Assembly (NCBI RefSeq): GCF_030866765.1
Contig: NZ_CP133017.1
Span: 1,207,001-1,271,000 of the forward strand
Length of the DNA: 64,000 nucleotides
DNA from: Paenibacillus silvisoli
GTDB lineage: Bacteria; Bacillota; Bacilli; Paenibacillales; Paenibacillaceae
Direction of reading: 5' to 3'
The translations under genes and the position numbers were made by a program. The notes under the pieces are model-generated. The model had not been told where the DNA came from, made no database searches, and saw nothing but the letters and a program-made list of their open reading frames with translations. This document shows, piece after piece, positions 49,573 to 58,283 of the stretch. Each line of letters opens with the position of its first letter. Position 1 is the stretch's first letter.

Positions 49573-50016
49573 CTAGGTGAAGCTGCTTTGCGCGGCTAAG
49601 CCGAGCTTTTTAAGCAGATGGATGGTCTGATCCCGTTCCTCCGGCGACAATCCGCCGACCGCGTTTGCGATGACTTCGCGGTGAAGAGGGAAGATGCCAT
49701 CGAGAAACTGCCTGCCTTGTTCCGTGATCTCCGCGTAGATGACCCGACGATCGGTCGCGCATGCTTTGCGCTGCGCTAATCCTTTGCCGGCCAGCTTATC
49801 AATAACATACGTGATATTGCCGCTTGTCATGAGTATTTTCTCGCCGATTTGCTGCAGCGGCTGCTCGCCTTTATGGTAGAGGAGCTCCAGCACGCCAAAC
49901 TCCGTCGGATTCAGTCCATGCTTGCGGATATCTTGATGAACATGCGCCGTCACCCATTGATGAGCGCGGGACAATATAATGAAGAGATGCAATTCTTGAT
50001 CGTAATCCTGCGGCAT
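49573..50016 (-). CDS. mhqR: MarR-family regulator, MhqR-like
   Basis: A 147-residue MarR protein closely similar in pattern to MhqR, the repressor of quinone/diamide-stress genes in Bacillus: LNPTEFGVLELLYHKGEQPL, QIGEKILMTSGNITYVIDKL and the wing CATDRRVIYAEITEQG. The ATG 50016 has GAGGTGA seven bases upstream; the GTG at 50025 overlaps that site and was rejected. Likely represses the doxX-pirin genes and itself, since similar AT-rich palindromes precede both. Confidence 0.8.
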   Translation of the reverse strand: MPQDYDQELHLFIILSRAHQWVTAHVHQDIRKHGLNPTEFGVLELLYHKGEQPLQQIGEKILMTSGNITYVIDKLAGKGLAQRKACATDRRVIYAEITEQGRQFLDGIFPLHREVIANAVGGLSPEERDQTIHLLKKLGLAAQSSFT

Positions 50017-50055
50017 TGCTTTCACCTCGTTTCGTTGTGAAATCTCGATATCAAA

Positions 50056-50073
50056 TATCTTAAATTAAAGATA
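50056..50073. promoter_or_regulatory. Candidate MarR/MhqR-type operator before the marR gene
   Basis: TATCTTAAATTAAAGATA, an 18-base palindrome with one mismatched pair, 40 bases upstream of the regulator start. The known MhqR box has the same TATCT..AGATA ends. Confidence 0.5.
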
Positions 50074-50282
50074 AATGATTTTAAAGCAAATGTCAAGCAG
50101 GCAGATACTGCCTTCATGCTCGATTTCGAAAGTTGCGGCAGCAAACATCCAGCCAACCGTTATTGCTTCTAACGAATACTATTGACGCTATTTTGCCACT
50201 CCGCTCCTTCTCGCAATCTGACGAACTCCCCAAACCTTATTTTCTTGCCGGCCAGGTCGGCAGGTGAGAGCGCCTAAAAAGG

Positions 50283-50469
50283 CTTAACGGTTGCCACAGC
50301 GCTTATTTGCACAAATTGGGCCGATTTCAAACGCTAACGGTTGCCACAGCGCTTATCCGGCTCAAATCGGACCGTTCGTTGTCCAAATCGCTAAATAGCG
50401 TATCTGACAACCGTTACAATTTCAAAAGCGTCTTTTCTGGCTAAATAGCGTATCTGACAACCGTTAGCG
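50283..50469. repeat. Two-plus-two nested palindrome
   Basis: TAACGGTTGCCACAGCGCTTAT occurs twice in direct orientation (50285 and 50335 onward). The related inverted sequence TAGCGTATCTGACAACCGTTA occurs twice, ending at 50416 and 50466. First pairs with last and second with third. The 50017-50593 gap otherwise shows the marR promoter region, more TAACG fragments near 50157-50180 and no gene. Confidence 0.8.
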
Positions 50470-50550
50470 TTTGAGTGAATGAGTTCTGGGCCTATACGCA
50501 TGATTTTTATGCTTATTATATAGAAGAGATTTTTTTATCAGCAACGTGAA

Positions 50551-50588
50551 GAAGGCTGAAGCACATGACAATCGATGCTTCAGCCTTC
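50551..50588. terminator. Long hairpin at the 3' end of the YhcN-like gene
   Basis: GAAGGCTGAAGCA and TGCTTCAGCCTTC, 13-base perfect arms with a 12-base loop, beginning five bases past the stop codon. No immediate T-run on the minus strand, so a processing or weak termination role. Confidence 0.55.
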
Positions 50589-50593
50589 GTTTA

Positions 50594-51334
50594 CTATTGC
50601 TGCTTCATGCGCACTTTATTATGCTGTACGTCGAGCGGCCGCGGCATTTCGTTGCCGCCTCCGAATTGGTGCTTCACTAATACGTTAAAGGACGGAAGCA
50701 GCGGCGTCAAAGAACGACCGGCCCAAGCTTCCTGCGCGTATTGCACCATATAGTTATTGAAGTCTTTATTAGCCGAGATATGAACTTCTTGAACGGCAGG
50801 AGCCAGCTTGCGGATATGAACGGCAATCGTCTGCTTAAGCTCGCCGGAAATTTCGTTGTGATCGTTAATGGTGAGGGAAGAGTTGTACGGCGTTGCCACA
50901 CGCTGGTTATTCCAGTAAGGGCTGCCGTTGTCCACGTTATAGACGCCTTCCTTCGTTCCGCCGTTATTTTGCTCCTTGGGTCCGCCGGATTTGCGCGTGC
51001 CGGTTGCCGTCCAATCCGTTGTAATGGCAACATAGGCGTTCTTGTCGGTGAGCATGACAAGCGCATTGGCTACGCCGTTAATACTGGCAACGTCATTGGA
51101 AAGCAGGGAGCTGTATTCGAACCAGGCATTGTCATGCTGTCCGGGCATGCCGCTCATGGTGCCGTACATCCGGCTGCCGAGCATCTTCGGATCGCCTTTC
51201 TTCTTACTGCCGTAGTCGAAGGTGCTGTTCTGAACGTGGCGCTCGTAATTGCAGCCGCTTAGCACCAGTAAGGAGAGCATTGCCGCCGAGGCCATCAAAA
51301 TGAGAAATGAACGATAAGCTGCTCGCTTGTGCAT
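50594..51334 (-). CDS. YhcN/YlaJ family sporulation lipoprotein
   Basis: A 246-residue lipoprotein: signal peptide with lipobox VLSGC (cysteine 28). The mature protein has the YhcN/YlaJ domain, seen in DVASINGVANALVMLTDKNA and VHIRKLAPAVQEVHISANKD. A central G/N/K-rich loop is larger than usual. Such proteins are found in the spore inner membrane region of Bacillus. AAAGGAGC precedes the ATG. Divergent from the cta operon. Its presence supports a spore-forming host. Confidence 0.85.
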   Translation of the reverse strand: MHKRAAYRSFLILMASAAMLSLLVLSGCNYERHVQNSTFDYGSKKKGDPKMLGSRMYGTMSGMPGQHDNAWFEYSSLLSNDVASINGVANALVMLTDKNAYVAITTDWTATGTRKSGGPKEQNNGGTKEGVYNVDNGSPYWNNQRVATPYNSSLTINDHNEISGELKQTIAVHIRKLAPAVQEVHISANKDFNNYMVQYAQEAWAGRSLTPLLPSFNVLVKHQFGGGNEMPRPLDVQHNKVRMKQQ

Positions 51335-51516
51335 TAAGGGTAGCTCCTTTCATTAACCTAGCTTTAGGATGGGCTCGCGGGTCGCAAATATGCATGCCAT
51401 TGCGATACATAAAGAACCATGGTTTTTGCACACAATGAAGGATAGACATGGAGGTTCCGACGCGCAAATTGGCAAGCAAAAAATCGCTGAAACAGGCGAT
51501 TTTACTGAGTTTGAGA

Positions 51517-51610
51517 ACAATTTGTGAACACGTCTGGGAAGATTGACAATTAGCACCTTCAACTTTATATTTAATAAAGTGATTAGATTGCACAAATTGT
51601 CTACACATCT
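51517..51610 (+). promoter_or_regulatory. cta operon promoter flanked by direct repeats
   Basis: TTGACA (51543-51548), 17-base spacer, TATATT (51566-51571). The -10 lies inside a palindrome ACTTTAT-ATTTA-ATAAAGT (51563-51581). Two related 19-mers, ACAATTTGTGAACACGTCT (51517-51535) and ACAAATTGTCTACACATCT (51592-51610), flank the promoter and look like regulator sites. The rest of 51335-51684 shows no gene. Confidence 0.65.
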
Positions 51611-51684
51611 AGGATTTCACGCAGCACAGCCGCTTTTTGCGCCATCTACGGCAGCTGCGAAAACGTAAAAAGTGGGGTTGATTG

Positions 51685-52728
51685 ATGATGAATCGGTGGC
51701 ACGTTCTAAAACGGCTTATGCCGCTTCTAGCCGGAATGGTGTTGCTGCTGTCAGCTTGCGGACGAGCTGACTTGTCGACGCTTAGACCGCAAGGGCCGGT
51801 TGCCGAAGAACAGTTCGGACTAATGAAATTAACGATCATGATCATGGTCGTGGTTGTTGTAATCGTTTTTGCGATTGCAGTTTACGTAATTATTCGCTTT
51901 CGCCGCCGTCCTGGCGACAAATCGATCCCTGTACAAGTGGAAGGGAATCACAAGCTGGAGATTATTTGGACGGTCATTCCAATTATCCTGCTCATTATCC
52001 TTGGCGTACCAACGGTTAAATCCGTATTCGGTCTAGCGAAGGACTACACGAAAGATCCGGCTGCAGTTCAAGTTAAAGTTACGGCTCACCAATACTGGTG
52101 GGAATTCGAATATCCGAACCTTGGCGTGAAAACGGCGCAAGAGCTGATGATCCCGAACGATGCGGTTATTTCCATCGAAGCGAAAACAGCCGACGTGCTT
52201 CACTCCTTCTGGATTCCATCCCTTGCCGGCAAAACGGATACGAACCCGGGCGGCAACGTGAACATTATGTACTTCGAAGCACCGAAAACCGGCGTTTACC
52301 TCGGTAAGTGCGCCGAGCTTTGCGGACCTTCCCACTCTTTGATGGACTTCAAAGTTAAGGTCGTTGACCGCGCTTCGTTCGACCGCTGGGTAGCGGCGAT
52401 GAAGAACCCGGTTGCGCTTCCTGCGGATGCGGAAGTTGCGGACCTGCTGAACAAGCAATGCTTGTCCTGCCACGCGATCGGCGGTAACGGCGGACCTGCG
52501 TTCCCGAACCTGACGGGCATCGGAAGCCGTCAATCGGTTGCCGGCATCCTGGTCAATACGGATCAGCCGCAGTACAAGAACGAAGGCTCGGTTAAAGACA
52601 ACCTGATCAAGTGGATCGAAGATCCGCAAGCGGTAAAGCCGGGCACGCTGATGCCGAAGGTTGACCTTACGAAAGAACAAGTCGAAGCCATTTCGGATTA
52701 CTTGGCGGGACTTAAACTAGACTATTAA
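51685..52728 (+). CDS. ctaC: Cytochrome c oxidase subunit II, caa3 type
   Basis: A 347-residue lipoprotein (LLLSAC, cysteine 25) with two membrane helices. A CuA domain follows, with copper ligands in YLGKCAELCGPSHSLM and an upstream His in DVLHSFWIPSL. A C-terminal cytochrome c domain with haem site CLSCH marks the caa3 type, so the enzyme takes electrons from its own fused cytochrome. ATG 51685 or the adjacent 51688 is the start, with a weak GTGGGG upstream. First gene of the cta operon, behind a good sigma-A promoter. Confidence 0.93.
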   Translation: MMNRWHVLKRLMPLLAGMVLLLSACGRADLSTLRPQGPVAEEQFGLMKLTIMIMVVVVVIVFAIAVYVIIRFRRRPGDKSIPVQVEGNHKLEIIWTVIPIILLIILGVPTVKSVFGLAKDYTKDPAAVQVKVTAHQYWWEFEYPNLGVKTAQELMIPNDAVISIEAKTADVLHSFWIPSLAGKTDTNPGGNVNIMYFEAPKTGVYLGKCAELCGPSHSLMDFKVKVVDRASFDRWVAAMKNPVALPADAEVADLLNKQCLSCHAIGGNGGPAFPNLTGIGSRQSVAGILVNTDQPQYKNEGSVKDNLIKWIEDPQAVKPGTLMPKVDLTKEQVEAISDYLAGLKLDY

Positions 52729-52757
52729 TTACTTACGGAATGAAGGAGGTACCTACT

Positions 52758-54650
52758 TTGGCTCACGGACATGCGGTTAAACGGTATAGTGGCCTGATGG
52801 ATTGGCTGACGACCGTCGACCATAAAAAAATCGGCATTCTGTATCTGTTATCGGGCGGATTCTTCTTCCTGGTTGGCGGATTGGAAGCTCTCCTGATTCG
52901 GATTCAGCTATGGAAGCCGTTAAATGACTTCGTAGCGGCGCATACGTTCAACGAATTGTTGACGATGCACGGTACGACGATGATCTTCCTTGCGGCGATG
53001 CCGATGATATTCGCGTTAATGAATGCGATCGTGCCGCTGCAAATCGGCGCGCGGGACGTTGCGTACCCGTTCGTTAACGCAATCGGCTTCTGGACATTCT
53101 TCGCGGGCGGCGTTCTGCTGAATATCAGCTGGTTTGCCGGCGGCGCTCCGGATGCGGGCTGGACGGCATATGCTCCGCTTTCGACGTCGACTTACAGCAC
53201 TTCACATGGTCTCGATTATTATGTTATCGGTCTCCAAATTGCCGGTATCGGTACGTTGGTAGGCGGTATCAACTTCCTGGTAACAATCATTAACATGCGT
53301 GCACCGGGCATGAGCTTCATGCGTATGCCGATGTTCACATGGACGGCGTTCATCACTTCGGCGCTGATTCTGTTCGCTTTCCCTGCTCTGACGGTTGGTC
53401 TGGTAGCGATGATGTTCGACCGCGTATTCAGCGGCAACTTCTTCGAACCGACGAACGGCGGTAATGCCGTACTTTGGGAGCATATCTTCTGGATTTTCGG
53501 ACACCCTGAGGTTTACATTCTGATCTTGCCTGCTTTCGGCGTTATTTCCGAGGTTATCAGTACGTTCTCGCGTAAACGGTTGTTCGGTTACAGCTCCATG
53601 GTATTCGCTACGGTGCTGATCGGATTCCTTGGCTTCATGGTTTGGGCGCATCACATGTTCACGACAGGTCTTGGACCGGTTGCGAACGCATTGTTCTCCA
53701 TTGCAACGATGTTGATCGCCGTACCGACCGGTATCAAAATCTTTAACTGGCTGTTCACGATGTGGGGCGGTTCGATCCGTTTCACAACGGCTAACCTGTT
53801 CGCAATCGGCTTCGTTCCGACATTCGTTATGGGTGGCGTAACGGGGGTTATGCTTGCGGCAGCGCCTGCTGACTTCCAGTATCACGATTCGTACTTCGTC
53901 GTAGCTCACTTCCACTACGTTATCGTCGGTGGTTTGATTATGGGTCTGTTCTCCGGCCTATACTACTGGTGGCCAAAAATGTTCGGTCGCATGCTTGACG
54001 AGGGACTGGGCAAGCTTAGCTTCTGGACGTTCTATATCGGTTTCCACCTGACATTCTTCGTACAGCATTTCCTTGGCTTGATGGGGATGCCGCGTCGCGT
54101 ATGGACGTACTTGGATGGGTTGGGCTTCAACAACCTGAACTTGATCAGTACAATCGGCGCAATGCTGATGGGCGTAGGTACGATCGTATTCTTGCTCAAC
54201 GTTGTTATCACGTCAATGAAACCTAAAACGGCTTCAAACGATCCGTGGGAAGACGGCCGTACGCTGGAATGGACGATTTCGTCCCCGGCTCCAGAGTACA
54301 ACTTCCTGCAAACGCCGCTTGTACGCGGTTATGACGCTTTCTGGAAAGAGAAGATGGAAGGCAAGAACGCGATGGTTCCTGCGGAGCCGATCGGTCCGAT
54401 TCATATGCCTTCGCCATCGATTCTGCCATTCGTGATGTCGATCGGCCTCTTCATCGCAGGCTTTGGCTTCATGTATGCGAAAGGCGATTACGGCACTGGC
54501 ATCTGGGCAAGCATCTTGAACCATCATATTCTCGCGATCTTCGGATTGGCGATTACGCTTGTTTGTATGTTCTTGCGTTCGGTGTACGACGATCATGGCT
54601 TCCATATCGAACCGGATGAGCTGCATGGCGATAAGGGGGTTAAAGCATGA
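52758..54650 (+). CDS. ctaD: Cytochrome c oxidase subunit I
   Basis: A 630-residue haem-copper oxidase core with 12-14 membrane helices. Haem and CuB ligands are visible in LLTMHGTTMIF, FWIFGHPEVYIL (with the His-Tyr pair), VWAHHMFTTGL and VAHFHYVIVGG. The TTG at 52758 has AAGGAGGT seven bases upstream and was chosen over the ATG at 52740, which overlaps that site. Its stop overlaps the ctaE ATG by four bases. Terminal oxidase of aerobic respiration at the cytoplasmic membrane. Confidence 0.95.
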   Translation: MAHGHAVKRYSGLMDWLTTVDHKKIGILYLLSGGFFFLVGGLEALLIRIQLWKPLNDFVAAHTFNELLTMHGTTMIFLAAMPMIFALMNAIVPLQIGARDVAYPFVNAIGFWTFFAGGVLLNISWFAGGAPDAGWTAYAPLSTSTYSTSHGLDYYVIGLQIAGIGTLVGGINFLVTIINMRAPGMSFMRMPMFTWTAFITSALILFAFPALTVGLVAMMFDRVFSGNFFEPTNGGNAVLWEHIFWIFGHPEVYILILPAFGVISEVISTFSRKRLFGYSSMVFATVLIGFLGFMVWAHHMFTTGLGPVANALFSIATMLIAVPTGIKIFNWLFTMWGGSIRFTTANLFAIGFVPTFVMGGVTGVMLAAAPADFQYHDSYFVVAHFHYVIVGGLIMGLFSGLYYWWPKMFGRMLDEGLGKLSFWTFYIGFHLTFFVQHFLGLMGMPRRVWTYLDGLGFNNLNLISTIGAMLMGVGTIVFLLNVVITSMKPKTASNDPWEDGRTLEWTISSPAPEYNFLQTPLVRGYDAFWKEKMEGKNAMVPAEPIGPIHMPSPSILPFVMSIGLFIAGFGFMYAKGDYGTGIWASILNHHILAIFGLAITLVCMFLRSVYDDHGFHIEPDELHGDKGVKA

Positions 54651-55267
54651 GCGGACATACACATGTAGACGGTAAACTCCCTCATGAGCCTGAAAAGGCA
54701 ACGCTCGAGGGACGCAATAAAGTTCTTGGCTTCTGGCTGTTCCTTGGCGGCGAGACGGTATTGTTCGGTACGCTCTTCTCGGCGTACCTGGCACTTCGTC
54801 ACCAAGTCGGCGACGGCAACCCGACGCCGATGGAATTGTTCGATCTGAAAACCGTTGCGATCGCAACGTTCATCTTGTTGACTTCTTCGCTTACGAGCGT
54901 ATTCGCGATCCAATCGATGCACACGAACAAAGTGACGTCGATGATCTGGTGGCTCATCATTACCGTATTGTTCGGTCTTGGGTTCTTGGGCCTTGAGATT
55001 TACGAGTTCACGCACTACGTTCACGAAGGACACAAGTTCTCGACGAGCGCGTTCAGTACATCGTTCTATACGCTGGTCGGCTTCCACGGCGCCCACGTGT
55101 TGTTCGGGGTACTCTGGATTTCGCTTCTGATCGCGCAAATCTTCAAAAAAGGCTTGACTGTAGTTACGGCTCCTAAGATATATGTTGCCGGTATGTACTG
55201 GCACTTTATCGACGTCGTGTGGGTTTTCATCTTCACCGTCGTTTACTTGATGGGAAAGGTGGGCTAA
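54647..55267 (+). CDS. ctaE: Cytochrome c oxidase subunit III
   Basis: A 206-residue membrane protein with five helices, ending YWHFIDVVWVFIFTVVYLMG, the standard subunit III C-terminus; KVLGFWLFLGGETVLFGTLF marks the first helix. It overlaps ctaD by four bases and precedes ctaF by three, so the operon is tightly coupled. Confidence 0.94.
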   Translation: MSGHTHVDGKLPHEPEKATLEGRNKVLGFWLFLGGETVLFGTLFSAYLALRHQVGDGNPTPMELFDLKTVAIATFILLTSSLTSVFAIQSMHTNKVTSMIWWLIITVLFGLGFLGLEIYEFTHYVHEGHKFSTSAFSTSFYTLVGFHGAHVLFGVLWISLLIAQIFKKGLTVVTAPKIYVAGMYWHFIDVVWVFIFTVVYLMGKVG

Positions 55268-55270
55268 CGA

Positions 55271-55585
55271 ATGGCCAATCAACATTCCGCTGCAGAAGAG
55301 AAGAAGCATCACAAGCATGAAGGACCGAAGAAGCACATTATCGCCTTCATCGCCTCGATCTTGTTGACGATTATCGCATTCGCGATGGTTGCGGCAGGCG
55401 AGGTTAACACATCGTTCATCTATATCGCATTGGTATTGATGGCGTTTGTTCAGGTGTTCGTTCAAATGGCGTTCTGGATGCATATGAAGGATCGCGGCCA
55501 CATTTTCCCGATCGTAGGCATCATGTCCGGCGTTGTCGTTGTATTCACGATTGTCATCATGGCCGAATATTGGGCTTGGTGGTAA
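55271..55585 (+). CDS. ctaF: Cytochrome c oxidase subunit IV
   Basis: A 104-residue protein with a histidine/lysine-rich N-terminus (EEKKHHKHEGPKKH) and three hydrophobic helices, the last containing VFVQMAFWMHMKDRGH, as in quinol/cytochrome oxidase subunit IV. Completes ctaCDEF and is followed by a terminator-like stem. Confidence 0.9.
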   Translation: MANQHSAAEEKKHHKHEGPKKHIIAFIASILLTIIAFAMVAAGEVNTSFIYIALVLMAFVQVFVQMAFWMHMKDRGHIFPIVGIMSGVVVVFTIVIMAEYWAWW

Positions 55586-55601
55586 TACGGTTGTAAATGG
55601 A

Positions 55602-55642
55602 AGAGAGGGAGGTCCAGGTCCAGTACTGGCCCCCTCTTTTGT
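55602..55642 (+). terminator. Terminator-like stem after ctaF
   Basis: AGAGGGAGG.CCAG pairs with CTGG.CCCCCTCT, followed by TTTTGTTG. Some read-through to ctaG is likely, since no promoter is evident before it. Confidence 0.65.
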
Positions 55643-55677
55643 TGTAAATGTATGTCTCCTTGGAAAGGGGTACCATT

Positions 55678-56577
55678 ATGCTCGGATTGCAATATTTCAG
55701 CTTTGAAGAGTTATGGAGCCCGTGGTTTTTCTTCTTCATGACAGCATTGGTTATTCTCTATTTCTACTTGGCTGGACCTTGGAAGGAAAAGCATGCGCCC
55801 AATGATCCACGTGTCACGGTGCTGCAAAAGTCGTTTTTCGTCACAGGAATGGTGCTATACTATTTGGCTCAAGGCGGGCCGCTTGAGCTGCTTGGCCATA
55901 TGATGTTCACGTTCCACATGGTGAACATGTCCCTCGCGTATTTAATTGTGCCGCCGATGCTATTGCTCGGCATACCTGGCTATATATGGCGGTATGTGTT
56001 CGCCAGACCGTTCTGGTCGAAGTATCGGTCGCTCATGAATCCGATCTTCACGCTCGTCGTCTTTAACATGCTGTTCTCGGTGTATCATGTACCGGTCGTT
56101 CATGATTATGTCATGACGCATTTCACGATCCATCGAATCTACTATTTGGTATTGCTTGTCACTTCGTTTATGATGTGGTGGCAAATTACCTGCCCGGTAC
56201 CGGAATGGAACCGGCTGACGGATGTTCGCAAAATGGCGTATATCTTCGCGAGCGGGATGCTGCTGACGCCGGCTTGCGCCTTGATTATTTTTGCCAGCCA
56301 CCCGATGTATGCGACGTATAACGATCCGGAAGTATGGGCGCAGGCGATGGGGTATTGCGTTGCCGGCGATCCAAATTTGCTGCTTACCAACTTCGACGGA
56401 CCTACCTTCTTCAACTTGATGGGGATCAACGAGGACCAGCAGCTGGGCGGCATAATTATGAAACTCGTGCAGGAAGTGATGTACGGCGCGATTCTCGCGT
56501 ATGTCTTCTTCCATTGGTATAAGAAAGAGCATGCGGATTCCGACGATGAATTGCCGGATAGCGGCGCGCTCAATTAA
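55678..56577 (+). CDS. ctaG: CtaG, cytochrome oxidase assembly membrane protein (caa3_CtaG family)
   Basis: A 299-residue membrane protein with about seven helices belonging to the caa3-type CtaG family needed to form active caa3 oxidase (distinct from the proteobacterial Cox11/CtaG). Histidine-rich membrane stretches such as LGHMMFTFHMVNMSLAYLIV and NMLFSVYHVPVVHDYVMTH are typical. The ATG 55678 follows GGAAAGGGG; an earlier frame start (55648) has none. Confidence 0.9.
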   Translation: MLGLQYFSFEELWSPWFFFFMTALVILYFYLAGPWKEKHAPNDPRVTVLQKSFFVTGMVLYYLAQGGPLELLGHMMFTFHMVNMSLAYLIVPPMLLLGIPGYIWRYVFARPFWSKYRSLMNPIFTLVVFNMLFSVYHVPVVHDYVMTHFTIHRIYYLVLLVTSFMMWWQITCPVPEWNRLTDVRKMAYIFASGMLLTPACALIIFASHPMYATYNDPEVWAQAMGYCVAGDPNLLLTNFDGPTFFNLMGINEDQQLGGIIMKLVQEVMYGAILAYVFFHWYKKEHADSDDELPDSGALN

Positions 56578-56609
56578 TAGGATATTTAACGAAATGGACG
56601 GGATGCTCC

Positions 56610-57074
56610 TTGTCACTGTACACGCTTTTACCTACGATTAGTACATCGTTTATCGCACTGAGCGCAATCCTGGTTGCGATCGGCTGGAATCTCGCAATCA
56701 AGAGAAGGCTCGAGTCTCATAAAAAAGTCATGCTTGCCGGCGCGGCCTCCGCGCTGCTGTTCTTCATCATCTACGTGTCGCGCACCATCTTCGTCGGAAA
56801 CACGGATTGGGGCGGCTCGGATGAGCTGAAGCCTTACTACCTGGTCTTCCTATTCTTCCACATCGTGCTCGCAACGGTCGGCGCGGTGTTCGGAATAACG
56901 ACGTTGACGCTCGCGTTCAAAGAGAAGTTTGCGAAGCACCGCAAATGGGGGCGCGTAACGTCGGTCGTGTGGTTCTTCACGGCGATTACGGGAGTCACGG
57001 TCTATGTGCTGCTCTATTTGCTTTATCCGGGCGGCCATACGAAGCCGGTGCTGGATGTTTTGTTCGGCGGTTAA
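56610..57074 (+). CDS. DUF420 membrane protein, CtaM-like
   Basis: A 154-residue protein with four hydrophobic helices of the DUF420 family (ISTSFIALSAILVAIGWNLA, SHKKVMLAGAASALLFFIIY, HIVLATVGAVFGITTLTLAF, KHRKWGRVTSVVWFFTAITG). In Staphylococcus and Bacillus the DUF420 protein CtaM supports haem-copper oxidase maturation, which fits its place after ctaG. Start appears to be TTG 56610. A strong terminator ends the cluster. Confidence 0.85.
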   Translation: MSLYTLLPTISTSFIALSAILVAIGWNLAIKRRLESHKKVMLAGAASALLFFIIYVSRTIFVGNTDWGGSDELKPYYLVFLFFHIVLATVGAVFGITTLTLAFKEKFAKHRKWGRVTSVVWFFTAITGVTVYVLLYLLYPGGHTKPVLDVLFGG

Positions 57075-57087
57075 TGGGCTTGCTTGT

Positions 57088-57128
57088 AAAGGCGGCAGCT
57101 CCCTGTTCGGGGGCTGCCGCTTTTTTTG
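57088..57128 (+). terminator. Terminator of the cta cluster
   Basis: AAAGGCGGCAGC(t)CCC, TGTTC loop, GGG(g)GCTGCCGC, then seven Ts. Confidence 0.95.
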
Positions 57129-57198
57129 TTGCGATGAGATCATGTGTGCACGTACAATGGTGTTAATAAGAAACATATTATGTTTGTTTTGAACAGAG
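57129..57198 (+). promoter_or_regulatory. Promoter and putative DeoR operator of the epimerase-regulator genes
   Basis: TTGCGA (57129-57134), 18-base spacer, TACAAT (57153-57158), followed at once by GGTGTTAATAAGAAACAT and TGTTTGTTTTGAACAGAG. The same order of words occurs before the aldolase gene at 59066-59138. Confidence 0.6.
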
Positions 57199-57210
57199 GA
57201 GAGCAGCTTA

Positions 57211-58254
57211 ATGAACTTACATGGACGGCATTATACGCGCAGGGAAATCGAAGCACGGGTAGGACGAATCGAACAAGTCGGCGGTATTCGCAAAATGATG
57301 CTGACGGAAGGAAATGAGGCCGGTTCAACGGTTCTGCAAGTTCGGACGGGAGCCGGACTAACGTTTGACGTCATGCCGGAAAAGGGACTCGATATTTCCT
57401 CGGCTTCGTTCGGAGCCGGTTCTTTATCCTGGCAGTCGATGAACGGCGATGCGCATCCGGCCTACTACGACGATCAAGGTCTTGGCTGGCTGCGCACCGC
57501 TTCGGGCGGATTGTTCATGACCTGCGGGCTCATTAGCGCCGGGTCGCCGAGTCAGGTGGATGGCCGGGCTTATGGTTTGCATGGCAGAGCGCATCATACG
57601 CCGGCAAGGCAGGTGGTGGCGGAAGCATGGTGGGAAGGCGACGAGTACGAGCTGCGCATCGCCGGCATTATCGAAGAGACATCGATGTTCGGCGGACATT
57701 TGCGGATGAGACGGGAGATTCGGTGCCGGTTGGGCGAGAATCGCGTGACGATCCGCGACGTCGTGGAGAACGCCGGGTTTCAGCCTTGTCCGCACATGAT
57801 GCTGTATCATGTGAATTTCGGCTATCCGCTGCTTTCCGAGCAATCGCGCATCCTGTTCCCGGAAGGCGGCAAGGTTGTGCCGCGGGAAGCGGATTTGCCT
57901 GTTGAAGGCTATGACCGCTGGGATGCGCCGGATGCCGATTACCTAGAGCGCGTTTACTATCACGAGCTGCCTTCATCGAGCGGTGACGGCCGTGCAGAGG
58001 TAAACATCCATCAGCCGGCGTTCCCGATAGCCGCAGGGCATGAGCAGCCGGTTGACGTGCGGCTGAGCTGGAAGACGGATACGCTCCCGAAGCTGGTGCA
58101 ATGGAAAATGCCGGGGGCGGGCATGCACGCGCTGGGCATCGAGCCATCGAACTGCGATGTGGAAGGCATGGACGTGGAGCGGCAGCGGGGCAGCCTGGTC
58201 ATGCTTGCGCCAGGGGCATCGGTTACGTATGAAATGGAATTGACGGTACGCTAG
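57211..58254 (+). CDS. DUF4432 / aldose 1-epimerase-like protein
   Basis: A 347-residue galactose-mutarotase-like beta-sandwich of the DUF4432 family (TFDVMPEKGLDISSASFGAG, YGLHGRAHHTPARQVVAE, CPHMMLYHVNFGYPLLSEQS, HALGIEPSNCDVEG). Members are thought to act on sugars or sugar phosphates as epimerases; catalysis is not proven. GAACAGAGGAGAGC precedes the ATG. First gene of the sugar module, sharing its promoter pattern with the aldolase operon. Confidence 0.85.
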   Translation: MNLHGRHYTRREIEARVGRIEQVGGIRKMMLTEGNEAGSTVLQVRTGAGLTFDVMPEKGLDISSASFGAGSLSWQSMNGDAHPAYYDDQGLGWLRTASGGLFMTCGLISAGSPSQVDGRAYGLHGRAHHTPARQVVAEAWWEGDEYELRIAGIIEETSMFGGHLRMRREIRCRLGENRVTIRDVVENAGFQPCPHMMLYHVNFGYPLLSEQSRILFPEGGKVVPREADLPVEGYDRWDAPDADYLERVYYHELPSSSGDGRAEVNIHQPAFPIAAGHEQPVDVRLSWKTDTLPKLVQWKMPGAGMHALGIEPSNCDVEGMDVERQRGSLVMLAPGASVTYEMELTVR

Positions 58255-58283
58255 AAGCGGCGCGGAAGGCAGGTGGCTATGGG

